From NCBI RefSeq assembly GCF_000308315.1, contig NZ_CALJ01000060.1, forward strand, positions 1-51,679: 51,679 nucleotides of DNA, written 5' to 3'. How positions within the stretch are numbered: the first letter of the stretch is position 1; the number at the start of each line of letters is the position of its first letter. This DNA comes from Legionella tunisiensis. GTDB taxonomy: Bacteria; Pseudomonadota; Gammaproteobacteria; Legionellales; Legionellaceae. Below the pieces are notes generated by a model that saw only the letters and a list, made by a program, of their open reading frames with translations, was not told where the DNA came from and did not search any database. Below are positions 19,910 through 29,224 of this stretch, one piece after another. The position numbers were made by a program, and so were the translations under genes.

Positions 19910-19961
19910 GCGCAGTGCAGATGCTCTTCTGAGTGGCTGCAAAGAATTTACTGCGGTGAGT

Positions 19962-20530
19962 TTACCCTTTTGAAATTGGATAATGAATGATGTTATGAAA
20001 AAGACACTTTCATTATTCTTGTTACGATAGCCGTGAGATTGATTGGCCATAAACCGTAGTGCTTCACCCTGCTGTAAGGGTTGCCAGGATTCATTTAACA
20101 AGATTTCCATGCTGCCACTAACTACAACAACATGTTCAACAACACCCGGTTCATGTGGGGTTGATAGATGTTCGCAGCCAGGTAGAAGTTCAATGACAAA
20201 AAATTCAAAATTTACTTCTTCATCAAAGGGAAAAAGAGGGGTAATACGAATTTGCTCATCGTGATGACGAAGGCTCTCCATATTGGCGGCGCGGTAAAGA
20301 AAGCCTTGCTTGGCAATGGGTGACTCTTCCAAAAAGGAAGAAAAAGAGGTATGAAACCCATTGGCGATTTTCCACAAGGTTGCCACGGTAGGGCTGGATT
20401 CCTGGCGTTCAATTTGACCAAGCATCGCTTTACTGACCCCCGTTTCCTGAGCGGCTTTGTCGAGACTCCAACCACGCTGTTGGCGTAAATTTCTTAAGGT
20501 TACGGCAATATGTTGAGCTATATTTTGCAA
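19962..20530 (-). CDS. HTH-XRE/cupin transcriptional regulator (one frame break near the end)
   Basis: N-terminal XRE-type helix-turn-helix (RGWSLDKAAQETGVSKAMLG, residues 19-38, then QIERQESSPTVATLWKIA) followed by a cupin sensor domain (STPHEPGVVEHVVVVSGSME near residue 122). Regulators of this build usually control an adjacent transporter or enzyme gene. The uninterrupted frame runs to 19838 and would overlap the convergent orphan gene. Restoring one base in the A run at 19998-20002 instead ends the protein at FFHNIIHYPISKG with a stop at 19962, a normal end for such regulators (about 189 residues). It is divergent from benE, with two matching palindromes between. Confidence 0.88.
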
Positions 20531-20550
20531 ATTTAGTTCCTAAATAGATT

Positions 20551-20604
20551 GTGCGTTATAGCGCACGATGATACCATACCAGGTCTCTTGTGCGTTATAA
20601 CGCA
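20551..20604. promoter_or_regulatory. Two palindromic operators between the HTH-cupin and benE genes
   Basis: GTGCGTTATAGCGCAC at 20551-20566 and TGCGTTATAACGCA at 20591-20604 share TGCGTTATA-CGCA and are both palindromic, the second perfectly. Their equivalent positions are 39 bases apart, close to four helical turns, so bound dimers would face the same side. The shared site sits in the divergent promoter region and is the natural target of the HTH-cupin protein. Confidence 0.7.
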
Positions 20605-20672
20605 TGAAAATTAGTGTGCAGCATTAGCAAATTCACGAGAATCCTTGGAAAAATTATCATTCGGGTTTTATT

Positions 20673-21878
20673 ATGAGTAAAAAATTCTCTCTTTCCAATA
20701 TTACCGCCGGTTTTATAGCAGTACTGGTCGGATTTAGCAGTTCTGCTGCGCTTATTTTTCAGGCTGCGACAACAGCGGGAGCAACGTCTGCGGAGATTAG
20801 TTCTTGGGTTCTGGCTCTCGGCATTGGAACAGGAATTAGCTGTATAGGACTTTCACTTTATTATCGCATGCCTATTTTAACTGCTTGGTCAACTCCTGGA
20901 GCGGCCTTATTAACTACAGGGCTATCGGGTGTTTCCATGCCTGAAGCCATTGGTGCGTTCATCTTTTCAGCCTTGCTTATTATTGTTGCTGGTGTAACGG
21001 GTTGGTTTGAGCGAGTACTGATGCGTTTGCCGCGTGCGTTAACAGCGGCAATGCTGGCAGGCATTTTATTGCGCTTTGGTTTGAATGTTTTTATTACTAT
21101 GCAACAGCAATTCTTACTGATTTGCGCGATGTTCATTAGCTATCTGTTTGCTAAACGCTATTTTTCTCGTTACACCATTCCCATCGTTTTGCTAGTTGGG
21201 GTATTTAGTGCTGCAAGTCAAGGTCTATTGCAGTGGCAAAATGTGCATGTTGCCGTTTCTTCGCCGATATTTACGATGCCAGTTTTTTCATGGCCAGTGC
21301 TACTTAGTATTGGTATCCCACTCTTTCTAGTAAATATGACTTCGCAAAATATTCCAGGCGTTGCTGCACTTCATCACGCTGGTTACCATCCACCAATTTC
21401 TCCTTTAATTAGCTGGACAGGTATGACGAACTTCCTTTTAGCTCCCTTTGGTGGTTATGCGTTTAATTTGGCTGCGTTTACGGCTGCAATTTGCATGAGT
21501 GAAGAGGCAGGTAAAGAGCCGACCCAACGATACCGTGCGGCGGTTTGTGCAGGATTTTTCTATTTTATTTGCGGCATTTTTGGAGCTACCGTGGTTGCTT
21601 TATTATCTGCTTTTCCTAGTGAATTAGTTTTAGCGATAGCAGGATTAGCCTTATTTGGTACAATTGCAAATAGTTTGAAAGCCGCATTAGAAGAGGAAAA
21701 ACAACGCGAATCTGCTTTAATTACCTTTCTTGTTTCTGCTTCGGGAATATCATTTTGGGGAATTGGGGCTGCTTTCTGGGGACTAATAGCGGGTGTACTA
21801 TCCTTAGTATTATTAACTCATTATAAAGCATCCCCCTCACAGGAAGATACTAGAGTTGATTTGAGGGCTTTACATTAA
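20673..21878 (+). CDS. BenE-family benzoate/H+ symporter-like transporter
   Basis: Membrane transporter of 401 residues with about twelve hydrophobic segments and an intact frame. Typical BenE features include FIAVLVGFSSSAALIFQAA near residue 14, AWSTPGAALL near 71 and the conserved block LVNMTSQNIPGVAALHHAGY near residue 219. It also has APFGGYAFNLAAFTAAICM near 257. BenE proteins are annotated as benzoate importers, but no aromatic catabolism genes are near, so the substrate is open. It is divergent from the HTH-cupin regulator, sharing an operator region with it, and is followed 25 bases later by the TTL-like gene. Confidence 0.88.
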   Translation: MSKKFSLSNITAGFIAVLVGFSSSAALIFQAATTAGATSAEISSWVLALGIGTGISCIGLSLYYRMPILTAWSTPGAALLTTGLSGVSMPEAIGAFIFSALLIIVAGVTGWFERVLMRLPRALTAAMLAGILLRFGLNVFITMQQQFLLICAMFISYLFAKRYFSRYTIPIVLLVGVFSAASQGLLQWQNVHVAVSSPIFTMPVFSWPVLLSIGIPLFLVNMTSQNIPGVAALHHAGYHPPISPLISWTGMTNFLLAPFGGYAFNLAAFTAAICMSEEAGKEPTQRYRAAVCAGFFYFICGIFGATVVALLSAFPSELVLAIAGLALFGTIANSLKAALEEEKQRESALITFLVSASGISFWGIGAAFWGLIAGVLSLVLLTHYKASPSQEDTRVDLRALH

Positions 21879-21903
21879 TAAGTAAAAGGTAGTTTATGTT
21901 CTT

Positions 21904-22923
21904 ATGACTAACTTAACCGACCATGGCCGCCAATATTGTTTTTTCTTAATTCTCAATTACCGACCCAATTTAATTTATGTCGTTATTTACAAGAGCAAGG
22001 CTGGTCTGCGACCCATTTGGAAGAGCAGGCTGATTTTGGAGAAGGGAATTTGCAATTTAATCTACAGGCGGCTGAACAACTTGAATTTAAACATCGTCTG
22101 GCTGAGTTAGTACATAAATATTGTTCTGAGGCGATGCCTCTGACGTATTGTATTAATGATCAAAATTGGCTCTCGGTATTACAGGATATCGCTGATAAAT
22201 ACTATCACTATGATGGGCAATACTTCGATCAAATCGATAATTTAGTGTGGATTTTAAAGCCAGCGTTATTGAACAATGGCAAAGAAATAAGAATTTTCCA
22301 GAAATTAAGTGAATTGGAGCGGCATTTTCTTAGTAACAAGCGTATAGGTGGGGAGCAGGTCTTACAGCAGTATCTAACGGAGCCACATTTGTTGCGTGAT
22401 AGACACAAGTACAGTATTCGTATGTTTGTAATATTTACCAATTACGCTGGGGTTTATCTTTATCCGCAAGGTTATTTTAATGTTGCTTTGCATCCGTTTG
22501 AATCACAAAATTTTCTTGATCTTCGTTCCCATTTGACTAATGAACATTTAAGTGATGAGGAGGCAAATGTAGTACAGATTCCTGCGCAGCGATTTGCTAT
22601 TTTTACTGTATTTTACCCTTTAATCAAATCAATTTTAGTTGAGATCATTAAGGGGCTGCAACAACTCTATCCACAGGCCTTTGTTTGTAATAAACGGCGT
22701 GAGCTGGCTATTTTTGGTTTTGACTTTATGGTTGATAAAAGATCAGCGACTATGGCTTCTGGAAGCCAATCATGGGCCATGCTTTCCTATTGAGGATGAA
22801 CATCCTTTACAAAAATATTTATATTATGATTTCTGGCAGGCTTTTATTGCTAGCTTCGTTATGCCTATAGCGACAGAATGTGCTATTGAACAAATTCAAT
22901 ATCAACATTTTGAACCTATCTGA
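21904..22923 (+). CDS. Tubulin-tyrosine-ligase-like ATP-grasp protein (two frame breaks)
   Basis: The long frame shows features of the TTL (PF03133) ATP-grasp family: WILKPALLNNGKEIRIF near residue 115, VLQQYLTEPHLLRDRHKYSI then RMFVIFTNYAGVYLYPQGYF near 155-190, and FGFDFMVDK at 22722-22739. Removing one A from the run at 22737-22740 continues it as DQRLWLLEANHGPCFP, the metal/ATP-binding end of such domains, to a stop at 22923. At the 5' end the ATG at 21904 needs one extra T in 21939-21944 to join the long frame. About 339 residues. Eukaryotic TTLs add amino acids to protein C termini or side chains; the bacterial substrate is unknown. Probably co-transcribed with benE. Confidence 0.72.
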
Positions 22924-22990
22924 ATTTTATCTGCTACATGTTGATTGTAAAAGATTGACTACGGGTGAAATTGATTTTTTGTAGCACTGT

Positions 22991-23019
22991 TTGACAAAAA
23001 ATAATGAGTCAATTACGAT
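22991..23019 (+). promoter_or_regulatory. Sigma-70 promoter for thi5
   Basis: A perfect -35 box TTGACA at 22991-22996, a 17-base spacer, and TACGAT at 23014-23019 as the -10. Transcription would start near 23026, just ahead of the TPP riboswitch. Confidence 0.65.
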
Positions 23020-23035
23020 AAATTCGATTTTTTAA

Positions 23036-23115
23036 AGATGGCACGGGGTGCCGGTTTACCGGCTGAGAAATACTCGTTGAACTTGAACTGGCTAATACCA
23101 GCGTAAGAATGCCTT
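23036..23115 (+). ncRNA. TPP (THI box) riboswitch
   Basis: The conserved core is present in order: ACGGGGTGCC at 23043-23052, GGCTGAGA at 23061-23068, then GAACTTGAACTGGCTAATAC followed by CAGCGTAAG ending at 23107. GGCA/TGCC arms close the element. Thiamine pyrophosphate binding should reduce expression of the gene downstream. It lies 75 bases before the thi5 start, directly after a good promoter. Confidence 0.93.
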
Positions 23116-23189
23116 CAAATAGCTCCTAGCCCTAGCTGATGGAGTCCTTTTGCCATCTCCCTTATTTTTTTAAACCAGGAGATCGAGCA

Positions 23190-24154
23190 ATGCAGACACT
23201 TCATTCAAGAACTACCCTTCTTCTTAATTGGCGCGCCAATCCTTACCATACTCCGATTTTTGTTGCGCAGGCAAAGGGATATTATCGCCAAGAGGGCATT
23301 CAATTAGCTATTATGGAGCCTAATGATCCCAGCGATGTGACTGAGATTGTTGGTTTGGGCAAAGTAGATTTTGGATTGAAAGCAATGATTCATACTGTAG
23401 CGGCCCGAGCTAAAGGCTATCATCTAACGTCTATCGGTACGTTGCTTGATGAACCACCTACAGGCCTGATTGCCTTAAAATCAAGTGGCATTAAGACTTT
23501 CCATGATATCGTTGGCAAACGAGTTGGTTATATTGGTGAGTTTGGTAAAAAAATTATTGATGATTTGGCAATACTTGCTGGAATTGAGCCCACAAGTTAT
23601 GAGACAGTTCGTATAGGGATGAACCTTAGTGATGCTATTTGCCGTAATAAAGTTGATGTAGGCATTGGTTTTATTAATTTTCAGCGTGTCGAATTAGCGC
23701 ATTTGCGTGGAGAAACCGTTTTTTACCTCTTGATCAATTAGCTGGACTTGGTTGCTGTTGTTTTTGTTCTGTCCAGTTTATTGTGCCTGAATCTACATTA
23801 CAGCAGCCAGAGTTAATTAAAGGCTTTCTCAAAGCGACGCAACGCGGGGCAGCTTTCACAACGTCATATCCCTATGAAGCCTTTGAATTATTGTGCGAGC
23901 AACAACCGCAATTGCGGCAAGAGCTGCATAAGCAAGTGCTTATACATACGCTGCCTTTTTTCTCGCAAAATTTGCACAATGTTCCACGTGACTGGCATAA
24001 AGTAGGGCTTTATGGTCAGCATTTAAAAATTATCGATAAAGATTTTGCTATTTCCAGTTGTTACACCAATGAATTTTTATCTCCAAGCCCTTATTCTGAA
24101 ATAGAGCCGATTGCATGCTGTATCGATTTTTCAGACACGCCCGAAGTTAGTTAG
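23190..24154 (+). CDS. thi5: Thi5-type HMP-P synthase (one frame break)
   Basis: Thi5 makes the thiamine pyrimidine HMP-P, in fungi from PLP and its own active-site histidine in a single-turnover reaction. The protein has DVTEIVGLGKVDFGLKAMIH (the KAMIH carrying the donor histidine and PLP lysine of the yeast enzyme), LLDEPPTG and VGYIGEFGKK. After one T is restored at 23719-23724 it continues DQLAGLGCCCFCSVQFIVPE, with the essential CCCFC motif, and ends VPRDWHKVGLYGQ ... CYTNEFLSPSP. About 321 residues. I chose the ATG at 23190, which has AGGAGAT at 23177-23183. A TPP riboswitch precedes it. It differs from periplasmic ThiY in lacking a signal peptide and in having CCCFC. Confidence 0.92.
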
Positions 24155-24521
24155 GTACATTATTAGACTTTTTTGGAAACTCTATTACAGAGGAGAATAG
24201 CTTCGTCGATACGGTGCTCGAATCCTCATGTACTGGCGTGTACAATGCAATTCTGTGCTCGCTGACTCCTCGCACTTCTCTCTCAGTAGCGAGTTTACGA
24301 AGAAGTCTATTGTGTTGGTATCTTGCGGCGCGTGAATTCTCACTGTTTATAGTCCGCGCTCTTTTTGAGTCAATATGGTCGAGACAAACAGAAATAGGGG
24401 ATAAATAGCTGTATTTTAATGTTATGTATTATTCCGATGGATTTGAATTTTATAAAAATCAAAAACATCTGGTATGTTGTTTGCTAAACTATTATTAAAA
24501 AGTAAAGTAATGGGGAGCTTT
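24155..24521. other. Gene-free stretch with a repeat element
   Basis: No gene is visible between thi5 and the next ORF. It holds the inverted-repeat-bounded element at 24165-24308, followed by AT-rich DNA. A ribosome binding site (GGGGAG, 24512-24517) precedes the next ATG. Confidence 0.5.
24165..24308. repeat. MITE-like element with 18-bp imperfect terminal inverted repeats
   Basis: AGACTTTTTTGGAAACTC at 24165-24182 and GAGTTTACGAAGAAGTCT at 24291-24308 are inverted copies matching at 15 of 18 positions. The arms and the adjacent GTAGCGAGTTT resemble the palindrome at 17398-17446. The 108-base interior has no reading frame. This looks like a non-coding dispersed repeat, longer than its relative by the interior segment. 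Confidence 0.55.
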
Positions 24522-25010
24522 ATGAAGCCTTTGATTCTACATCCCACAGAACTTAGCCAGTGGCATGCTTTAGTGAACGAGGCGCAGGCGTCCACTAGTC
24601 TTATACTCAATGAGAATACAGAAAGTTATTTGGTTTTTCTGCTAATGCGTTTTTCCCAAGGTACCAAATTAATAGAATCAGTTATTGCTCTTGATTTTCT
24701 TGAATCAATGAATAATCCAAGGCGGCGCCAGCTAGAATTATTAAGAGATGTAGGTGATAAAAGCTTACTCTTTTGTGGGCTTTTCCCTGGAATTGCTGAG
24801 CGCCGCCGTCTTAGTCTTGATTATTTTGCTGATATGGGGCAGGCCGCTTATCTGACGATTGGCGAGCTGCATGATAGGCAATCAGGCGATCTCTACCTGC
24901 AATTAAGCGCACAATTTCTGCATCTCCAACAAATTTTACGGGCGATGCGCGGTGATGTTTTGCAATTTAACAATGATAACATGCTGAAAGTTAATTCACT
25001 TTTACAATAA
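24522..25010 (+). CDS. Conserved hypothetical protein, 162 residues
   Basis: Small, soluble, mostly helical protein beginning MKPLILHPTELSQWHALVNE. It contains SLILNENTESYLVFLLMRFS near residue 25 and a central block LLFCGLFPGIAERRRLSLDY near 85, followed by FADMGQAAYLTIGE. I do not know its function. The ATG at 24522 follows GGGGAG with good spacing, whereas the upstream start at 24474 lacks one. The frame is intact. It converges on the CapA-like gene. Confidence 0.8.
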   Translation: MKPLILHPTELSQWHALVNEAQASTSLILNENTESYLVFLLMRFSQGTKLIESVIALDFLESMNNPRRRQLELLRDVGDKSLLFCGLFPGIAERRRLSLDYFADMGQAAYLTIGELHDRQSGDLYLQLSAQFLHLQQILRAMRGDVLQFNNDNMLKVNSLLQ

Positions 25011-25040
25011 ACGATTTTTACTCGGCTAACGAGAGGAATT

Positions 25041-26072
25041 TCAATTAATGATTAAATAATTTTCGCCTACAATCGTTTTTAATAACTGGTATGCAGGGTG
25101 TTTTTTGGAGTTAACCTTTTTTAGTTGCAATTGTCCGCCGCGATTTTCCATATAAGTGGGTTGATAGCTTATCTTGTCAATCACGGTGGCGCCATCGCGT
25201 TTTTCCAAATAGAGTGATAGTAAACCGCTAGAGCGATTTTTCAAGCTGCCTTGATTAGAAATAAAATTACCTAATGAATAAGCAACAAAGACCCGTTTCC
25301 CTGTGCTGGTGGTTATCCAATCAAAAGGTTGTACACAGTGTGGGTGTGAACCTAAGATAGCCAGGGCGCCAGCCTCTGCTAATTCGTGGGCAAATCGTTG
25401 TTGGACCTTATTAGGGCGACTTTGATATTCGATACCCCAGTGGGGAGTTACAATGACGGCATCATGTGTTTTGGCAAGTTCTGCCACCAATTGTAATACC
25501 TGTTCTTTATCACGCTGACATAGCAAGACTTGGTGATGTTTATCAGCAATACCATTGGTGTCTTGAGTACAAGCTAACCAGGCTATTGAAAGGTCGTTGG
25601 TTTTGGTTTCTGTATACCAGGCGTCTTCGCTGTTCTGTCTGCGAGTACCTGTAAAAGCCAATTCGTTCTCGTGGAGGGCTGCAATGGTTTTATCAATGCC
25701 GATAGCGAAGCGATCCAGAGTATGGTTATTGGCTGTGGAAACAATATCAAAACCAGAGGTTTTTAAGGCACTAATTAATTCAGGTGGGTAATTAAACATG
25801 GGATAGGCGGTATAAGCCTTGGTGAGGCTGGTTGTTGCCTTGCCGCGCTGGTTGGTCATGTCCGCGGCAGGTCCTTCCAAATTACCATAAGTCAGATCAG
25901 CATCTTGCAAAGCAGGTATCAACGGCTCCCAAAGCGCACTAAATCCATCAGTAAGACCTTTGTGTTGTAAAGGGGGGTGCAAAAGGACATCTCCTACCGC
26001 AATGATATGTACATTGGTCGCCTGTAAAGAAGAGATTAGCAACAGGTTAAGCAAAGCATAGCGCATCTGCAT
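25041..26072 (-). CDS. CapA-family (poly-gamma-glutamate synthesis type) metallophosphatase-like protein
   Basis: The 343-residue protein starts with a hydrophobic leader (MRYALLNLLLISSLQA), probably a signal peptide, then the PGA_cap domain: VGDVLLHPPLQ near residue 28, DLTYGNLEGP near 58, STANNHTLDRFAIGI near 111, VTPHWGIEYQSRPN near 209 and ILGSHPHCVQPFDW near 239, then AYSLGNFISNQ. These Asp/Asn/His blocks form the metal centre of the calcineurin-like fold. No capB/capC genes are near, so a polyglutamate capsule is not implied. It lies downstream of hslO on the same strand. Start ATG could be the second one (MRYALL). Confidence 0.88.
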   Translation of the reverse strand: MQMRYALLNLLLISSLQATNVHIIAVGDVLLHPPLQHKGLTDGFSALWEPLIPALQDADLTYGNLEGPAADMTNQRGKATTSLTKAYTAYPMFNYPPELISALKTSGFDIVSTANNHTLDRFAIGIDKTIAALHENELAFTGTRRQNSEDAWYTETKTNDLSIAWLACTQDTNGIADKHHQVLLCQRDKEQVLQLVAELAKTHDAVIVTPHWGIEYQSRPNKVQQRFAHELAEAGALAILGSHPHCVQPFDWITTSTGKRVFVAYSLGNFISNQGSLKNRSSGLLSLYLEKRDGATVIDKISYQPTYMENRGGQLQLKKVNSKKHPAYQLLKTIVGENYLIIN

Positions 26073-26161
26073 AACTGGCTCTGTAGTGAATGGTAAATTA
26101 ATTTTTATACAATCACTATGCCAAGTTTTAGAACATTATCTTTTATTAAAAGGGAAAAGGC

Positions 26162-27006
26162 TTATTTGCGAAATAGTAGTGTAATATCAATGGGATCAAA
26201 ACTATAATGTTTATTACAAAAGTCACAACTTACCTCTACTTTTCCTTGTTCCGCCAGTAATTGCTTGGTTTCTTCTTCACCAAGGATGGTCAAAACCTGT
26301 TTCATTTTTCTTCACTACAGCGGCATTTGAAGTACACGGGACGGCTTTCAAAGAGACGTAATTCGGTTTCGTGATAAAGACGATATAGTAGGGTTTGATT
26401 GTCAAGCGTTAATAGTTCTTTCTCACTCACGGTTTGACCCAATTGGACGGCATACTCCCAAAATTGTTCGCGTTGGGCAGTATCTTGTCCTGGCATTAAT
26501 TGCAGCAACATACCGGCCGCCATGTCATCGCCAATAGCTAACCAGACTCGACTGGCAACCTGCTCGGATTGCGCAAAATAGTGCATTAAATTTTCACTCA
26601 TTGAGGTAGCATGGATGGGAACAATACTTTGATAAGTTTGGGTTTGTTTGTATTGATTAATAGTTAATACCATCTGTCCATTTAAGAAGGCTTCAGCGTA
26701 ATCACTTATTTCAAGATTCTCTTCATACTTGGCAAAAGCGCGCAGCTGCAATTGATTATCACATTGCACCAACAATAAAGGTAAACGTTTGTCTCCTTGG
26801 AATTGTAAACTCAATTCTCCTTCGAATTTGATACTGCCTGCCAAAAGCAGGCAAGAGATCAAGGCTTCACCGAGCAAATGTTTTACCATCGCTGGATAAG
26901 GGCGTTGAGCCATAATGGTTTGATAACTTTCTTTTGCGTGAGCTATTTCACCGCGAATACTGGCATGTTCAAATAAAAAGCGTTGAAGAGAATCAGTTTC
27001 TTTCAT
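26162..27006 (-). CDS. hslO: Redox-regulated chaperone Hsp33 (one frame break before zinc motif)
   Basis: Hsp33 is a cytosolic holdase switched on by oxidative stress through a C-terminal zinc centre. The protein starts at the ATG at 27006 (MKETDSLQRFLFEHASIRGE) after an AAGG site. It contains PYPAMVKHLLGEALISCLLL near residue 36 and AQREQFWEYAVQLGQTVSEK near 187. The first frame stops just after FKCRCSEEK. Restoring one base in the T run at 26305-26309 continues MKQVLTILGEEETKQLLAEQ and VSCDFCNKHYSFDPIDI, supplying the second cysteine pair, to a stop at 26162. About 281 residues with the CxC and CxxC motifs complete. Confidence 0.95.
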
Positions 27007-27089
27007 CTTGGACCTTAAGGGCAACAAATCCACTAATTCTACCATAAAGTAGATTGCTTGCCTGCCTGCGAGTGACAAGCGATAATAGG

Positions 27090-27122
27090 CTTTTTTCGAA
27101 GCTTGTTGTGTTTCGAAAAAAG
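27090..27122. repeat. Palindromic repeat upstream of rep
   Basis: CTTTTTTCGAA at 27090-27100 and TTCGAAAAAAG at 27112-27122 are perfect inverted copies around an 11-base loop. The TTCGAA core resembles the palindrome at 17398-17446. It lies between the divergent hslO and rep genes. Confidence 0.5.
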
Positions 27123-27153
27123 TTTAATGTTTCTTTTTGTTCGAGAGTAAATC

Positions 27154-29152
27154 ATGCTTAATCCACAGCAAAAGGCAGCTGTTAGATATATTGATGGGCC
27201 TTTATTAGTGCTGGCTGGTGCTGGCAGTGGTAAAACGCGAGTGATTACTCAAAAAATAGCTTATCTTATTGAACAGTGTGGTTATGCTGCTAACACTGTC
27301 TGTGCTGTTACTTTTACCAATAAAGCAGCTAATGAAATGCGGGCAAGGGTCGCTGCTGTCTTACCTGCTGCTAAGCGGCGTGGTTTAAGAGTAGCCACGT
27401 TTCATACCTTGGGTTTGAGTATTGTCAAACGCGATGCAGCTTTATGTGGTCTAAAAAGCAGGATTTTCTATCTTTGATAGCGAAGATTGTCTTCAATTGC
27501 TGCGTGGATTTTTACCCATTGGCAAAGCCAATGAACGTGATTATCTTCTGCAGATACAACAACAAATTTCGCGTTGGAAAAACGATTTACTGGAGCCTCA
27601 TGAGGTTGGTGGTTGTACTACTGATTTACCGATTCATGAAGAGGCCGCTTTAATTTACCCTCGCTATCAACAAGCCTTAAAAGCCTATAACGCCGTGGAT
27701 TTTGATGATTTAATCCGTTTGCCGGTGAGCCTTTTAAGCCATCATGCGGAGGTATTGGAACATTGGCAAAATAGAATTCGTCATTTACTGGTAGACGAGT
27801 ATCAGGATTCGAATACCAGCCAGTATCGTCTGGTAAAACTTTTGGTTGGTGTACGCGCGCACTTTACGGTGGTAGGTGATGATGATCAATCTATTTATGC
27901 CTGGCGAGGGGCTAAGCCAGAAAACCTTGCCCAGTTACAGCACGACTATCCCCAATTAAAATTAATAAAATTGGAACAGAATTATCGCTCCACGAGCCGA
28001 ATATTGCATGCCGCAAACCATCTAATTGCCAATAATACACATTTGTTTAGTAAAAAATTATGGAGCGAATTGGGGCATGGTGACTTGTTACGGGTTTTGT
28101 GCTGTAAGAATGAAAATGATGAGGCTGAGCAAGTCGTCGCTGATTTAATCAGTCAAAAATTACGCCATGGAACCCAGTATGGGGATTACGCCATTTTATA
28201 TCGCGGTAATCATCAATCACGAATTTTTGAAAAAATGTTACGCCATCATGGTATTGCATACCATATTAGTGGCGGACAATCCTGGTTTGCACGCGCAGAA
28301 GTTAAGGATATTTTTGCCTATCTTAAATTACTTTGTAATGAGGCTGATGATGCGGCTTTTTTAAGGGTAATTAATACGCCCAAGCGGGGTATTGGTGAGA
28401 CAACACTGGATACTTTGGGCCATTATGCCCAAACGCGAGGGCAAAGTCTTTATCTCTGCTGCGATCATCTGGCGCTGAGTAGCCAGATTGCTGATAAACC
28501 GCGTATGGCTTTACAAATATTTAAAGGATGGATGGATACCATAAAAACACGTATTCAAACCGAGCCTGTATTGGAGGTTTTACGTGAGATGGTAGAAGAC
28601 AGTGGTTATGAAGCTTATGTTTATGAGCAAAGTGATACGCCGGCCAAAGCCCAAAAACGCATGGATAATGTTTGGGAATTAATAGAATGGGTTGGGCGCT
28701 TGCTTGCTAAAGATGCTACACAGCAATTAGCGGACGTGATTAATAAATTGATTCTGATTGATATTTTAGAGCAAGCAGATGAGCAAGATGCAAATACAGT
28801 GCAACTAATGACTCTGCACGCTTCAAAAGGTTTGGAGTTTCCTTATGTGTATCTAGTGGGTATGGAGGAGGAGTTATTGCCACATCGAGTAAGTATTGAT
28901 ACGGAACAAATCGAAGAAGAGCGGCGTTTAGCTTATGTCGGGATTACTCGTGCACAAAAGAGTCTTTGTTTAACGTTAGCCAGACAGCGCCGTCGCGTTG
29001 GTGAATTGCAGGAGTGCCAACCCAGTCGCTTTTTGGATGAATTACCACAAGATAGCCTGGAATGGTATGGTAAGACAGGTGAACGTAATGAAACCAAATC
29101 CAAGGCCCTGGCGCAGTCGCATTTGGCAGGATTAAAAAATTTGTTGGCTTAG
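27154..29152 (+). CDS. rep: ATP-dependent DNA helicase Rep (one frame break)
   Basis: Superfamily 1A helicase that restarts and unblocks replication forks, moving 3' to 5'. Motif [14 protein letters not shown] is near residue 22, Ia [13 protein letters not shown] near 53. In the second frame come DEYQDSN (II), [14 protein letters not shown] (III), LEQNYRST (IV), [10 protein letters not shown] (V) and [13 protein letters not shown] (VI). Removing one A from the run at 27453-27457 joins them as [18 protein letters not shown]. About 666 residues, close to E. coli Rep (673) and shorter than UvrD, which supports Rep. Confidence 0.92.
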
Positions 29153-29224
29153 CGATTAACTACTTACATTCTGTTGTGAACCTCATTATTCTTAGTAATT
29201 ACCCAGAAAAGAAGGATCTCATCA

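Noticed and set aside
19838-19961. C-terminal extension of the HTH-cupin regulator
   Set aside because: It would overlap the convergent orphan gene and has an atypical sequence; a one-base fix gives a normal end at 19962.
23190-24154. Periplasmic ThiY-type binding protein instead of Thi5
   Set aside because: No signal peptide or ABC partners, and the CCCFC motif and KAMIH block are those of Thi5.
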